A DNA stretch of 64,000 nt from Erinaceus europaeus (GCF_950295315.1 NC_080181.1:38469375-38533374), one strand, 5' to 3'. Positions 1 to 10,161 are shown, counted from the stretch's first letter. Notes: generated by a model from the letters alone, not told the origin. Made by a program: numbers and translations.

Positions 1-346
1 AGCATTGATGCCAACAAAAAACAAACAAAATAAATATATAAAAGAGTTGCATCTAAATTAAATATCAATTATCTCTCTAGTCTCAATAGTACACCTGTCC
101 TACTTGTCTCTGGGATTTTAATTTCCCCATAATAGTCACTTTGCAAAGGAAAGAATGCTTAAGATGCTCCCAGATCCTCATACTATAACAAAGAATGCTT
201 AGCTTTTAGATAGTTATGTCAAATGTAAATACATTTAAACTATTATTTAAAGAGAAGAATTTTTTTAAATCTCAAAGTGAGACACAGTTTGAGTGTGCCT
301 GCAGTAGGCTGGTATGTCCCAACTTGTATGTAGAGATTAGAAAAGA
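1..346. other. unassigned AT-rich sequence
   Basis: AT-rich sequence. I see no open reading frame of note, no SINE head or tail and no L1 similarity that I can recognise. Confidence 0.5.
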
Positions 347-352
347 CAGCTC

Positions 353-673
353 TGTTGTTTTAATTCGGGGCTTCAGCAGGCCGGGCTAGCTTCACAGGCG
401 GGTAACAGAGACGACCAGAGACACATGGCTGGGCAGGGAAGCTGTATTTCTTTATTCAGGAACAACGATTCATAAACTAAACCAAACTAATCACCAAACA
501 GAACTCTGCTGCCTCCTTACCCCACGGCGGCACCAAGAACTCTCAAACTCTGGAACCCTGGAACTCTCTCGGGGTTCCTTGGGTGGGGACAAGTGGGCCC
601 GCGAAAACTAGCAGGACTGAACCAATTTTCTTGGCAGGGAGAGTTAGAACAAACCAATGTAAAGCATACAACA
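353..673 (-). repeat. LTR of an ERV-like element (minus orientation)
   Basis: A 321-bp LTR read on the minus strand from TGTTGTATGC (at 673) to ATTAAAACAACA (at 353). Its ends form the short inverted repeat TGTTGT/ACAACA. An AATAAA signal lies about 100 bp from its U5 end. It is closely similar to the LTR at 2448-2768, which runs the opposite way. The internal side at 674-757 carries a purine-rich AAAAAGAAAAGGGGGA tract on the minus strand, the expected polypurine tract just before a 3' LTR. The LTR boundaries are directly visible; assignment to a class II-like ERV is inference. Confidence 0.8.
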
Positions 674-1397
674 ATTCCCCCTTTTCTTTTTAACTAAATG
701 ACTACAGTATCAGGGGTGTGGGGTGAACAGAAGCCTATATCATACAGGCATTTTTTTAAAAAAGAAACTGGCACAAACATGGAGAAACATGTAAGCGAGT
801 AACAAGAACCAGTGTGCTGCCAAGGAAAAGCCTGAGGGGGCCATTTTTTTTGCCTCTGTGGGCAAAACTTTATCAGCTTAAAAAAAACATTTCTTGCCTC
901 TGGGGGGCGTACATGTCTTGATGGACATTTGCATGGGGGCGGGGAACTGCCTAGAGTCCCAAAGGTAGCTGGCTGCAATTTACTTACTAAGAAACAAAAC
1001 TTGTTATTAGCATAACCACAGCGCAATCTAACGTTACTAATAGAGAAGGAATTTGAGACTTTTACATATCAACAACGTCTTTTTAACCTTTTGTTACACC
1101 CATTCAAGATGGAGACACACCCTAGGTGTGTGCAGGTCTTGTTTAGACCAACTTAGTTAAAATATATTGATTGTTAACTAATTTTTACCTCAGACTTTAA
1201 ATGTAAGTTAATTTTATCTTTATGAGAATTATGTTGAAAACCTTTTTCATTTAACTTTGCCTAGTAAGAATTTAGCCTTAAAGTTACTGTTTACCAAACT
1301 TTAAACACACACATAAACATGGTCATTAATACACAAGGAGAGAAACCTTTGTTACGAAGACATGTCATTTTAAACACGAATTTAGATCTGTACTGTC

Positions 1398-2195
1398 TTA
1401 GTTGTTGGGGGGAGGGTCACCATCTGGAGGTGGCCTCCCATGCAGCTCCACTTCAAGGAATTGCAGGTTGCGATCTCTGCATGAATCTCTGCATACTCCA
1501 GCTTGTCTGCCTTCAGACCGGAGCTGAGGATCTCGGCCAGTTTCGGCAGGGAGCCTGGGGAGTCCAGGAGGTCCGGGATCAGTCCAGAATTCATAGCCCG
1601 AGGGTGGGCGGGCCAGCCTTGTAGAAGGCGCGGGCCGAGGTGCCCAGGGGTGGTGGCCATGATAGGCCGTCACAGCCCTGCACCATGGCTCTGTCATATC
1701 TGCTGCCCTGCTCGCAGTGGCCGAGCAGCGTGGAGGGATCACGCATCCAGTGCCCTGCGCCACGTGGTGGAGAGCTGGCTCTTGTGGGCTGGCCTCGGGC
1801 TCCTGCGTGTTGGCATCAGGCTCCTGCATGTTGGCATCGGGCTCTAGCGTGTTTGCATCAGGCTCCTGTGTAGTAGCATCAGGCTCCTGCGTGCTGGCGT
1901 CGGCCTCCTGTGGGCTGCGGGGCTGCGGGGCTGTGGGCGTGGTGCGTGGGGTTGTCCGGGCGCAGCTGACTGGCTGGCTGGCTGGGTGGCTGCTCCACCA
2001 GATGGAAATGGCAGCTCCGCGCCTCACCCCCCTCCCGCTGGCTCCTCCCGGCGTCGCTGGCTGCTCTGAGTGTGCCCGAGCGAGTGGAAACCACAGAGTG
2101 GTCCAGAGATAAATGTTCCAGAAACAGCAAAACAGTGTCATGAAGAAAGAGCAGAGGCGTTTGGAGATCTCTTCACAAGCAGAAGAGAAGGCCAT
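1398..2195 (-). CDS. uncharacterised 265-codon ORF in the gag position of the ERV-like element
   Basis: This open frame starts about 50 bp after the putative primer-binding site, where gag would normally begin, but I recognise no gag motif. Residues 14-40 are strongly hydrophobic and aromatic-rich, like a signal or membrane segment. Residues 96-140 are a run of QEPDA(N/T)-type heptapeptides encoded by a 21-bp tandem repeat. The remainder is Pro/Arg/Ser-rich and low in complexity. The frame overlaps GC-rich DNA in which other frames are also open, so it may be fortuitous. It could be a captured host fragment or a degraded leader; I assign no function. Confidence 0.25.
   Translation of the reverse strand: MAFSSACEEISKRLCSFFMTLFCCFWNIYLWTTLWFPLARAHSEQPATPGGASGRGVRRGAAISIWWSSHPASQPVSCARTTPRTTPTAPQPRSPQEADASTQEPDATTQEPDANTLEPDANMQEPDANTQEPEASPQEPALHHVAQGTGCVIPPRCSATASRAADMTEPWCRAVTAYHGHHPWAPRPAPSTRLARPPSGYEFWTDPGPPGLPRLPAETGRDPQLRSEGRQAGVCRDSCRDRNLQFLEVELHGRPPPDGDPPPNN
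1800..1911. repeat. 21-bp minisatellite (about 5 copies)
   Basis: Consecutive 21-bp units with the core TCCTGC(G/A)TGTTGGCATC are visible with a few substitutions per copy. The array keeps the minus-strand frame open and encodes the heptapeptide repeats of the 1398-2195 ORF. Confidence 0.85.
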
Positions 2196-2265
2196 AGTAC
2201 ATAGGTAGCCAAATTGTCTTCACTTATCTGAGAGATGCGCAGGTCAGGTCCACGTGGGCACCATT

Positions 2266-2366
2266 TGTTGTTTTAATTCGGGGCTTCAGCAGGCCGGGCT
2301 AGCTTCACGGATGGGTAACAGAGACGACCAGAGACACACAGCTGGGCAGGGAAGCTGTATTTCTTT
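2266..2366 (-). repeat. partial 5' LTR (U5 side only) of the ERV-like element
   Basis: About 101 bp matching the U5-side third of the LTR at 353-673, in the same minus orientation. It breaks off beside the AATAAA signal, near where an R boundary could lie. It is fused directly to plus-orientation internal sequence at 2367. Confidence 0.8.
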
Positions 2367-2447
2367 AAAATGCCTGTATGATATAGGTTTCTGTTCACCC
2401 CAAACTCCTGATACTGTAGTCATTTAGTTAAAAAGAAAAGGGGGAGT
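2367..2447 (+). mobile_element. inverted copy of the ERV 3' internal end with polypurine tract
   Basis: The reverse complement of 674-757, including the purine-rich tract that precedes the LTR. It is therefore a palindromic partner of the element's own 3' internal end. Confidence 0.8.
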
Positions 2448-2768
2448 TGTTGTATGCTTTACATTGGTTTGTTCTAGTTCTCCCCCTGCCAAGAAAATTG
2501 GTTCAGTCCTGCTAGTTTCGCGGACCCGCTTGTCCCTGCCCCAAGGAACCCCGAGAGAGTTCTAGGGTTCCAGAGTTCAAGAGTGCATGGTGCCGCCACG
2601 GGGGAAGGAGGCAGCAGAGTTCTGTTTGGTGATTAGTTTGGTTTAGTTTATGAATTGTTGTTCCTGAATAAAGAAATACAGCTTCCCTGCCCAGCCGTGT
2701 CTCTGGTCGTCTCTGTTACCCGCCCGTGAAGCTAGCCTGGCCTGCTGAAGCCCTGAATTAAAACAACA
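2448..2768 (+). repeat. LTR of the ERV-like element (plus orientation)
   Basis: A 321-bp LTR running TGTTGTATGC to AATTAAAACAACA, with AATAAA near 2666. It is the same length as the LTR at 353-673 but inverted. The flanks of the whole unit are CAGCTC (347-352) and CACCTC (2769-2774), a 5/6 match that could be a 6-bp target-site duplication. Confidence 0.85.
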
Positions 2769-2774
2769 CACCTC

Positions 2775-3420
2775 AACTCTTCATGAATCCTAACAGCAAT
2801 TCTGAAGGTCTGTAGTACTGAAATATCAACATTGGGGTTCTGTTTAGGGTTAAACAAGTGAGAGCTTTATCCATAAAAGTCACTGTGAATGTAAATGAGG
2901 GGAAAAGTCTTGTGGGAATCAGTGGGACTCAAGCCTGTAAACTAAGCTACCCCAGATAACAATGTGAAGAGATCAGGAGGTAAATTAGTCTGGAACTATG
3001 CCAAAAGGAGAGTGCTCTGATGGTGGTATTCCAATCACAAGAGAAGAGAAAGAGCTGCTCCAAATCCTTGTTTATATAATCCCACGTTCCCTTGCTGAGT
3101 ATCCTCCTTAGGCTGGCATCATCCATATGCTAATTGTGCCCAAATTCCTACTGTGATAATCTTGTTTCATCACAACACTGTAGTATCAGAATAACTTCAT
3201 ATTATTCTGAGGAAGACAAGAGTTTCTGAGAGGAAATGAGTGCTCTATCTTTGTTGATTGAGTCATCTGTACAGTTTGACTTGTACTAAGTATGTGCAGC
3301 ATGGCTGGTTTTTCTCAGAAAAAAAGTGTGGCCAGTTATTTTAGTTGTCTCCCCCTCCAAATTAATTTTATGGTTTTTCATAAAGTGGTGCTTGTTTAAT
3401 CATAATGTAAAATAGACATG
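2775..3420. other. unassigned sequence
   Basis: No recognisable repeat, RNA gene or coding signal. Several short frames only. Confidence 0.4.
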
Positions 3421-3422
3421 TC

Positions 3423-3712
3423 AGGGACCAGGGGTGATGTACATGACTAAGCACACATAGTACTAAGTGCAAGGACCAATCAAGTAAGGATCCAGGCTCA
3501 TGCCCCTGGGTCCCCACATGCTGGGGACACAGTAAAAATGCTTTACAAGCTGCAAAGCACGTCTGCAGTCATCTCTCTTTCTCTCTCCCTATCTGCCCCC
3601 CTCCAATTTCTCTCTGTCCTAGCCAATAAAATAGAAAAAAATGGCTGCCAGAAGCAGTTGGATCCATAATGTTGGCACTGAGCCAAAGCGATAACTCTGG
3701 GGGCAAAAAAAA
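3423..3712 (+). repeat. old tRNA-derived SINE (long-tailed variant)
   Basis: Degraded head around 3430-3510, TCTCTCTCCC-type pyrimidine body, then the long-variant tail whose consensus reads roughly ATGGC(C/T)NCCAGNAGCAGTGG, followed by an A-rich end. Divergent, so relatively old. Confidence 0.75.
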
Positions 3713-4369
3713 TCACAAAAACTAGACATTTCTACTTACAACATTTCATGCATTTGGCAGAAGTCAGATGGCCACCTTCATCCTCTTGTTTCTCCCTGCT
3801 GAGGAGATTAAGTCACCAGTGATTCAAATAGGGGGCTATAGTGAGGGATAGGTGGGTGGATATGGGACTCTTAAGCCAAATTCACCAGAGGAAAGAGCAG
3901 ATGTGCTCGTAGTTGAGACACTGCAATGGATAAAGAAGTAGGAAAAGGAACTGCAGTGGTACTCTGTGCTAGGATGGGGTTTAACTGACCATGTTATAAC
4001 TCCTAGATGATTCAATCTCCATAGCGGCAGCAGTGAGAGGTGGTCTTTCATCTTCATTCTGAAGGAGTGTTATGAGGGGGTAGGGAGAAAGGAACTCTGC
4101 TATGATATAAATTCACTGAACTGCGCATTCTGTCATGTTGCTTTTCTGCATATGGAAAGTTTCACAAAAGTTATGTATAAAGGACAGATAAAAATTTGAT
4201 ATTTTGTGTGACAGAGCCTTTTGTAATGTTGTAAAGAGTTGACTTGTAATAAGTCTTAATCCTTTGGAGGAAAAAGGAGATAAAGTTGTAAGACTAAAAT
4301 AAATAGAGAGTGCTAGAAAGAACTGGAAGTGGGTCACATGCTCATGACTCATGAGAATAAATACTATTA
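3713..4369. other. unassigned sequence
   Basis: No recognisable gene or repeat. A short poly-purine/A-rich stretch ends the preceding SINE. Confidence 0.4.
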
Positions 4370-4383
4370 AAATGTCCAGCCAG

Positions 4384-4663
4384 GGAGTCTTGCAGTAGTG
4401 TAGCAGGTTAAGTGCAGGTGTCGCAAAGTGCAAGGACCAGCGTAAGGATCCCTGTTGAAGTCCTCGTCTCCCCACCTGCAGGAGAGTCTCTTCGAAGCAG
4501 GTCTGTAGGTGTCTATCTTTCTCTCCCCCTCTCTGTCTTCCCTGCCTCTCTCCATTTGTCTCTGTCCTGTCTAACAATGACGACAATAACTATAACAATA
4601 AAAAGAAACAACAGGGACAACAAAAGGGGATAAATAAATAAACAAATAAATAAATACTTAAAA
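4384..4663 (+). repeat. tRNA-derived SINE
   Basis: Head with an A-box-like TAGTGTAGCAGGTTAAG, the CCCCACCTGCAGG segment, pyrimidine-rich body, and an ACAATAACTATAACAATAAA tail. Flanked by imperfect target-site duplications, AAAATGTCCAGC near 4370 and AAAATGGCCAGC near 4664. Confidence 0.9.
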
Positions 4664-4671
4664 TAAAATGG

Positions 4672-4895
4672 CCAGCTTACCAAAAGCAATTTACAGATTC
4701 ACTGGCATTTTTGTCAAAATTTTAGTGAGACTTTTCAAGGAGAAAAGTAAATTCTTCAAAACTGTGTGGAACCAAAGAAACCATGAATAGTAAAAACACT
4801 CCTGAGAAAAAATAGAATATGTAGATAGTGTTCTCCTACTTCATTGTATGCCCACACTCAATAGTGATTAAGATCGTGTGGTACTGGAACAAAAA
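4672..4895 (+). mobile_element. ancient L1 ORF2 fragment (left half)
   Basis: Resembles the L1 ORF2 region encoding 'IYKFNAI...FIWN', ending in GTGGTACTGGAACAAAAA. It is interrupted by the L1 insertion at 4896-6614 and resumes at about 6615 with the expected next L1 sequence (CAGACCAGTG). Confidence 0.6.
4885..4895 (+). repeat. target-site duplication, left copy
   Basis: TGGAACAAAAA, repeated exactly at 6615-6625. Brackets the 3'-truncated L1. Confidence 0.85.
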
Positions 4896-6614
4896 AGGGG
4901 GGGCCCGGAAGATGGCGGGGACTGAGAAGCTGCTAGTGGCTTGAGCTCTGACCACATCTCCTGGAAACGGTAGGATTTTCTGCCTTTAGTAGGCCAGTCA
5001 ATAAGGGGTCCTAGCAGTAACACCAAGGAGGTGACTATAACTTAATTTGGGTTAAGAATTAGAGTAGGAAAAAAGGGGAAAATTTTTTTCCTTTTAATTT
5101 TTAAGCATACTTCCTCCCCTTTGCCCCCCCCCCATAACCAGTCCCTGGGGACCAGCTCCTAGCAGGCTCCCCTGCTAGGAGCCTCTTTCTTTACCAAATT
5201 CCTGTCCCAACAGGGAGTATCATTCATTATAAGCCTATACCGTTCTGAAACCTCTGGCCTTTTTTCTTTCTAAGCAGCCAACCCCCTCACCTCACCCCGC
5301 ATAGCTAATTAAATAATTAAAAATAAATACATTAAAAAAACCCTCTCCTTTCACTGCTCTTTTATGACTGTTCTTTTTCTTATCTTTTTCTTTTCTCTAT
5401 CTCTCTCTTTTTTTCTTTTTCTCATTCTTGTCATCCTTTCTTCCTTAATCCTACAGCTTCCAAAGCCACAGGCACCAGCCCCCACACCACCAAACAGTGT
5501 GCTTTTTTGAATTCACTGATACACATTTGGGAATTATTTTGGGGAAGAATTGTGACTCAGTGTGGACTCTCACTGCGAGTGTCTCTGCTCAACTTCCCTT
5601 CCTCCTTTAACCACCCCTAGAATATACAGTGGATAGTAGATTTGCATAACTGTCTATTTCAGACATCCTTGTCTAGTCCTGAAGTTTTTTTTTTTTTCTC
5701 ATTCTTAACAATCAGCTGCCTCTGATCACAAGGTTTGAGGTAATCTGGGACAGGGTTTTTATTTTATTTTATTTTATTTTACCCTGCTCTATTTTACTAT
5801 TAATATTATATAAAGGCATATATCTTCCCCCCCTTTAGGTTGATCAGAATTAACTCTTAGCATATATTTCAGTGCTAGGGTAGTGAGCATCTTATCTATT
5901 GTGGGAGGAACTTGTCTCCTTAATCCTACCACCTCTACAGACTCTACCCTCCCTCCCCCTCCTAGCTAATCAAAAAAATTAAATTAAATTAAATTAAAAA
6001 TAAGGTAATAAAAAAGACCTTTCCTTTCACTGCTCTTTAATTACAGCTCTTTTTCTTATCTTTTCCCTTTTCTCTCTCTTGTCCCTTCTTTCTTTGTCTT
6101 TTTTTTTTAATCTTGTCATACACTTCTTCCTCCTTCTTTGCCTTTCTGAACTTGTTTTGGGGAAGAAATCTGACTCAGAGTGGACTCTCTATGTGTGTAT
6201 CTATGCTCTACTTCCCTTTCCCCTCTTGTTACCCCTAGAATATACAGTGGATAGTAGATTTGCATAACTGTCTATTCTTGCTATCCCTTCTTTCTTTTCT
6301 CTTTCTTCTTCACTGGGATTTGGTTACTATTTTTTCACGGACTGGAGAAATTGTTTGGCTAACTGGTAACGATTAAACTCCTTCAATACTTGCTTCAGTT
6401 GCTACTGTAATTCCTGAGGTTGGTGAGTGCAATTGTCATAAGGTACAGTGTTGCTTGTACTCAAGACACAACAACTGAGGAACAACAGAGCATATATTAA
6501 AAAAGAAACACATAAATAAAAAAAATGGGTAGATCAAAAACAAACAAAACTGCTACTCCAAGAGCCCAGAAAAAACTACAAATAAGCCAGAAGTAACCAT
6601 AGATAAGGAAAGTA
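4896..6614 (+). mobile_element. 3'-truncated L1: 5'UTR plus first codons of ORF1
   Basis: Starts with a G-rich run and CGGAAGATGGCG, the same 5' start as the L1 copies at 30692 (minus) and 58662. It carries the full ~1.6-kb 5'UTR with two related modules (about 5310-5690 and 5950-6290). The ORF1 start codon is at 6525 (reads MGRSKTNKTATP before going off frame), and the element ends at 6614 inside ORF1 with no poly(A). It has an 11-bp target-site duplication. Ordinary L1 insertions lose their 5' end, not their 3' end. Confidence 0.85.
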
Positions 6615-6905
6615 TGGAACAAAAACAGGCACCCAGACCAGTGCAAAAGAAAAGAGAGTTCAAACATAAACCCATATATATGTATATATACATGGACACC
6701 TAATATGAGAAAGAGGTCAAGTCATCAATACGGGGAAAGAGGGATACTTCAAACAATAGTGTTGGGAAAACCATACAAACACATGTAGAAAGGAATCTAC
6801 TAGATCACCACTTAACACCATACAAGAAAGTTAACCCAAAGTGGGGTTAAAGGCTTGGATACTAAACTTGAAATTACAATATAAGTAGAAAAAGCATTTT
6901 GAAGC
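6615..6905 (+). mobile_element. ancient L1 ORF2 fragment (right half)
   Basis: Continues the fragment at 4672-4895. Includes degraded versions of the segments encoding the ORF2 stretches around 'FDKGA', '[10 protein letters not shown]' and the following 'MKL', with many indels. Confidence 0.55.
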
Positions 6906-6924
6906 ACTTTTGGAAAGATAGATT

Positions 6925-7078
6925 TTTAAAAATATTTCATTTATTTATTAATGAGAAATATTGGAGGAGAGGGAGAAATAACCAAGCATCACTCTGGTAC
7001 ATGTGCTGCCAGGGACTGAGCTCAAGACCTCACACTTGAAAATCCAATGCTTTATCCACTGTGCTACCTCCCAGACCA
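6925..7078 (-). repeat. second SINE family, minus orientation
   Basis: On the minus strand it reads a tRNA-like head (GAGGTAGCACAGTGGATAAAG), then a GAGTTC-type B-box region, then GCAGCACATGTACCAGAGTG. It is distinct from the dominant SINE. The same unit occurs at 8978-9127. Confidence 0.75.
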
Positions 7079-7084
7079 CAAAGA

Positions 7085-8267
7085 TGGATTTAAAAAAATA
7101 TATTTATAAAATGAAAACACTGACAAAAACCATAGGATAAGAGGGGGGGCAACTCCACACAATTCCCACCATTCATCCCACTCTGTATCCCATCCCCTTC
7201 CTTATTCTTTAACCCTCTGGGCGTATGGACCCAGGGTCATTATGGGGTGCAGAAGGTGGAAGGTCTGGATTATGTAATTGCTTCCCCGATGATCATGGGC
7301 ATTGGCAGGTCAGTGCATACTCCCAGCCTCTCTCTTTCTCTTTCCCTGGCGGGGCAGAGCTCTGGGGAAGCAGGACTCCAGGACACATTGGTGGGATTGT
7401 CTGCCGAGGGAAGTCCGTTTGGCATTATGTTAGCATCTGGAACCTGGTGGATGAAAAGAGAGTTAACAGAGAAAGCCAAACAAATTGCTGACTAATCATG
7501 AACCTAAAGGCTGGAAAAGTGCAGGTGAAAATTTGGGGGTCTCTGTTTTGTAGATAGTCAGTAATCTTATTTTAGTTATTTTCCAAAGGGCCCATGACTA
7601 TCATAGTTTTTTTTCCCCCTGAGTCTGACATCTGATATGCAGGTGGATTCAAGTTTTTGTCTGGGGAGATGATGTCATGGCTGGAAAAGGGGCTAGAAAG
7701 CTGGATCAGGGGAGAGAGTGGCTCCCAAATATGGAAAAGATATATAAATATTGTTGACTGTAGACCCCATCGATTTGATCTGGGGCCCATATTCAGTTAA
7801 TTTAGGAGCCTATGTAAACTCTGCATCCCTGTATGTCTGAGCTGACATTCTGTGGTCATGAATAGGAACATTCTAAGCTGCTCCAATTTCGGGAAAACAA
7901 AGTGCACAATAGTATGCAGTGAGTTAATATGTGCAGCAAGTAAGTAGAAAGACCTTAAAAATACCATAAAGTTCCTAATGAAATAATAACTACTTAGACC
8001 TAGATACCCTCCTCACCTACTTCCTAGTATACTTCCCTCACTCACTCCAAAGTTAACCTTATCAAAGTAAGGACTACAGAAGCTGAATAAGGGCAACACA
8101 CTGGCATACTTTAATGATGACTCTTAAGTCACTATCAGGCCACCCCATCAGATGGGCCCATAGATAGATAGTAGGCATATTTTAGTTATATTCCAAAGGG
8201 CCTGTGACTATACTAGGGTTTTTTTCTTCCTGAGTCTGAAATTTGATATGCAGCTGTATCCTAATTT
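7085..8267 (-). mobile_element. L1 3'UTR fragment
   Basis: Minus-strand L1 3' end. It contains the recurrent 3'UTR block that, read on the minus strand, runs from TTTGGCATTGTATG-like sequence through CAATTACAGAAGCC to GTGTGGAGTTG, and upstream 3'UTR modules shared with 37790-38640. No ORF2 sequence remains. Confidence 0.8.
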
Positions 8268-8458
8268 TTGTCATCTCTTTCTATTTTTATTGGATAGGAC
8301 AAAGAGAAATTTAGAGGGGACTGGGAGATATAAAGGGAGATAGAAAGAGAGAAACTTGCAGACCCGTTTCACAAAGCATCCACTCTGCAGGTGGGAAGCA
8401 GAAGCTGTAACCCTAGTCCTTCATGTGTTGTGTCAGTGGTGGTCACTACTGCCGAGCC
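8268..8458 (-). repeat. SINE, minus orientation, interrupted by an L1 3' end
   Basis: Purine-rich body (AGAGAGAAA), CTTGCAGACC and CTGCAGGTGGGAAGC segments on the plus strand mark a minus-strand SINE. The L1 fragment at 8475-8906 inserted in or just beyond its head. Confidence 0.7.
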
Positions 8459-8474
8459 ATTTCCCCACTCACTT

Positions 8475-8906
8475 TGTTTTTTAATATATTTAAGAAAGGA
8501 TAAATTAACAAATCCATAGGGTAGGAGGGGTACAACTCCACACAATTCCCAACACCCAATCTCCATATCACACCCCCCTCCCTTGATAGCTTTCCCATTC
8601 TCTATCCCTCTGGGAGCAAGGACCCAGGGTCCTTGTGGGTTGCAGAAGGTGTAAGGTCTGGCTTCTGTAATTGCTTCCCCGCTGAACATGGACATTGACT
8701 GGTCGGTCCATACTCCCAGTCTGCCTCTCTCTTTCCCTAGTAGGATGTGTCTCTGGGGAAGCTGAGCTCCAGAACACATTGGTGAGGTCTTCAATCCAGG
8801 GAAGCCTGGCTAGCATCCTGATGGCATCTGGAACCTGGTGATTGAAAAGAGAGTTAACATACAATGCCAAACAAATTGTTGAGCAATCATGGACCCAAAG
8901 CTTGGA
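8475..8906 (-). mobile_element. 5'-truncated L1 insertion (3'UTR only) with TSD
   Basis: A 432-bp insertion made only of the terminal L1 3'UTR block in minus orientation. It is flanked by a perfect 16-bp duplication, ATTTCCCCACTCACTT, at 8459-8474 and 8907-8922. A classic target-primed, 5'-truncated L1. Confidence 0.9.
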
Positions 8907-8977
8907 ATTTCCCCACTCACTTCTAATGTAACTTAGGACAGCAAGTTCCTCCCTGTTTCTCTTTGCCCCCTCTCACT

Positions 8978-9127
8978 TTTTTAAAGATTTTACTTATTTA
9001 TGAGAAAGACAGGAGGAGAGAGAAAAAAACCAAATATCACTCTGGCACATGTGCTGCCTGAGATCGAACTCAGGACCTCATGTTTTGAGAGTCCAAAGCC
9101 TTATCACTGTGCCACCTCCCGGGTCAC
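8978..9127 (-). repeat. second SINE family, minus orientation
   Basis: Same unit as 6925-7078: GCACATGTGCTGCC, GAACTCAGGACCTCATG and CACTGTGCCACCTCCC on the plus strand. Confidence 0.75.
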
Positions 9128-9234
9128 CGTTTCTCTTTTGTATTCCTATTAGCCATATGTGGGGGTTCATGTTCTGTACCCACAATAGCAACTGGCATTA
9201 CCAGTTTTTAAGTATTATAATACATGTGCAGGAT

Positions 9235-9500
9235 AAATAGATTACTGTTTTAATTTGCATTTTTGTCAAGAGAAATGATGTTCAGTTGCTTCTTCATATG
9301 CTTGTTTGCCATCTGTATATATTCTTCGATGAGATGTTTGTTCATATCTTTTGCTTAGATGTTATTGAGTTGTTTGCTTTTAGTTGAATTTAAAATTTTT
9401 TTTGTGAATACAAGTCAGATATGTGGTTTGCAGAAAATCTTCTAGTTTGAGGTTTATCTGTTTCATTCCCTTGATAGCATGTTTTAAATAAAAAAGTTTC
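9235..9500 (-). mobile_element. ancient L1 fragment
   Basis: Plus-strand TTTTAATTTGCATTT, GCTTGTTTGCCATCTGTATAT and TTCATATCTTTTGCTTAG are typical of reversed mammalian L1 ORF2 3' ends. Old and full of indels. Confidence 0.65.
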
Positions 9501-9659
9501 AAACTATATTAATGTTCACTGTGAATGTTTCTTTCATGGATCATGATTTAAGTGTTCTGTCTGAAACTTCCTCATTGGAGGGATTCCAAAGGACAATAGA
9601 GGAAGAGCCTGAGCTTACCTCACATAGGCACAATAAATTGACAACTACATGCAAAATAC

Positions 9660-9942
9660 TTTATTATTATTTTATTGCCACCAGGGTCTCAGTGCCTGCA
9701 TAACAAATATGCTCCTAGAAGCCATATTTTTCATTTTTCCCTCTCTTATTTGATTGGACAGAGAGAAGTAGAGAGGGGAGGGGGATATAGAGAGGGAGAA
9801 AGAAAGAGAAAAAGAGAGATACCTTCAGTATTGATTCACTACTTGTGAAGCTTCCCCCTGCAGGTGGGGACTCAGGGCTTAAACCTGGGTCCTTGCTCTT
9901 TGTAACATGTGTAATCAACAAGATGCCTACTGCCTAACCACA
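9660..9942 (-). repeat. tRNA-derived SINE, long-tail variant, minus
   Basis: Reversed tail (ATTGCCACCAGGGTCTCAGTGC), purine-rich body, then CCCCTGCAGGTGGGGA and a degraded reversed B box. Confidence 0.85.
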
Positions 9943-10009
9943 TAAAATATTTTAAAGAAGAAAATTTGACAAATAGAGCTTACATGATAAAGAACTGTAT
10001 TAAGGTATA

Positions 10010-10130
10010 TAATCTCCGCCTGCAGGGGGGAAGCTTCATGAAACAGGTCTGCAGGTGTCTTTCTCCCCCACCTTCACCCCACTTAATCTCCATCCCTCTC
10101 TGTCCTATAAAAATAAAACACTTAAAAGAA
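10010..10130 (+). repeat. 5'-truncated SINE
   Basis: CTGCAGG...AGCTTCATGAAACAGGTCTGCAGGTGTCTTTCT followed by the pyrimidine body and an AATAAAA tail; the head is missing. It lies immediately upstream of the non-L1 LINE copy. Confidence 0.75.
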
Positions 10131-10161
10131 AATAAGACATAGGTAAAAGAGACTTGACTTT

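Larger units (their letters stand above)
674..2265 (-). mobile_element. internal region of non-autonomous ERV-like element
   Basis: Sequence between the 3' LTR (353-673) and the partial 5' LTR (2266-2366), read on the minus strand. Two bases after the 5' LTR end, a 17-nt stretch at 2247-2263 begins with TGG, in the position and form of a tRNA primer-binding site; I cannot name the tRNA. I recognise no gag, protease, polymerase or envelope sequence. About 750-1380 is unassigned, and 1398-2195 holds one open reading frame. With under 1.6 kb of internal sequence the element cannot be autonomous. Confidence 0.6.

Noticed and set aside
2247..2263. Naming the tRNA primer of the ERV-like element
   Set aside because: The stretch begins with TGG in the right place, but I could not match it to a specific tRNA without a search.
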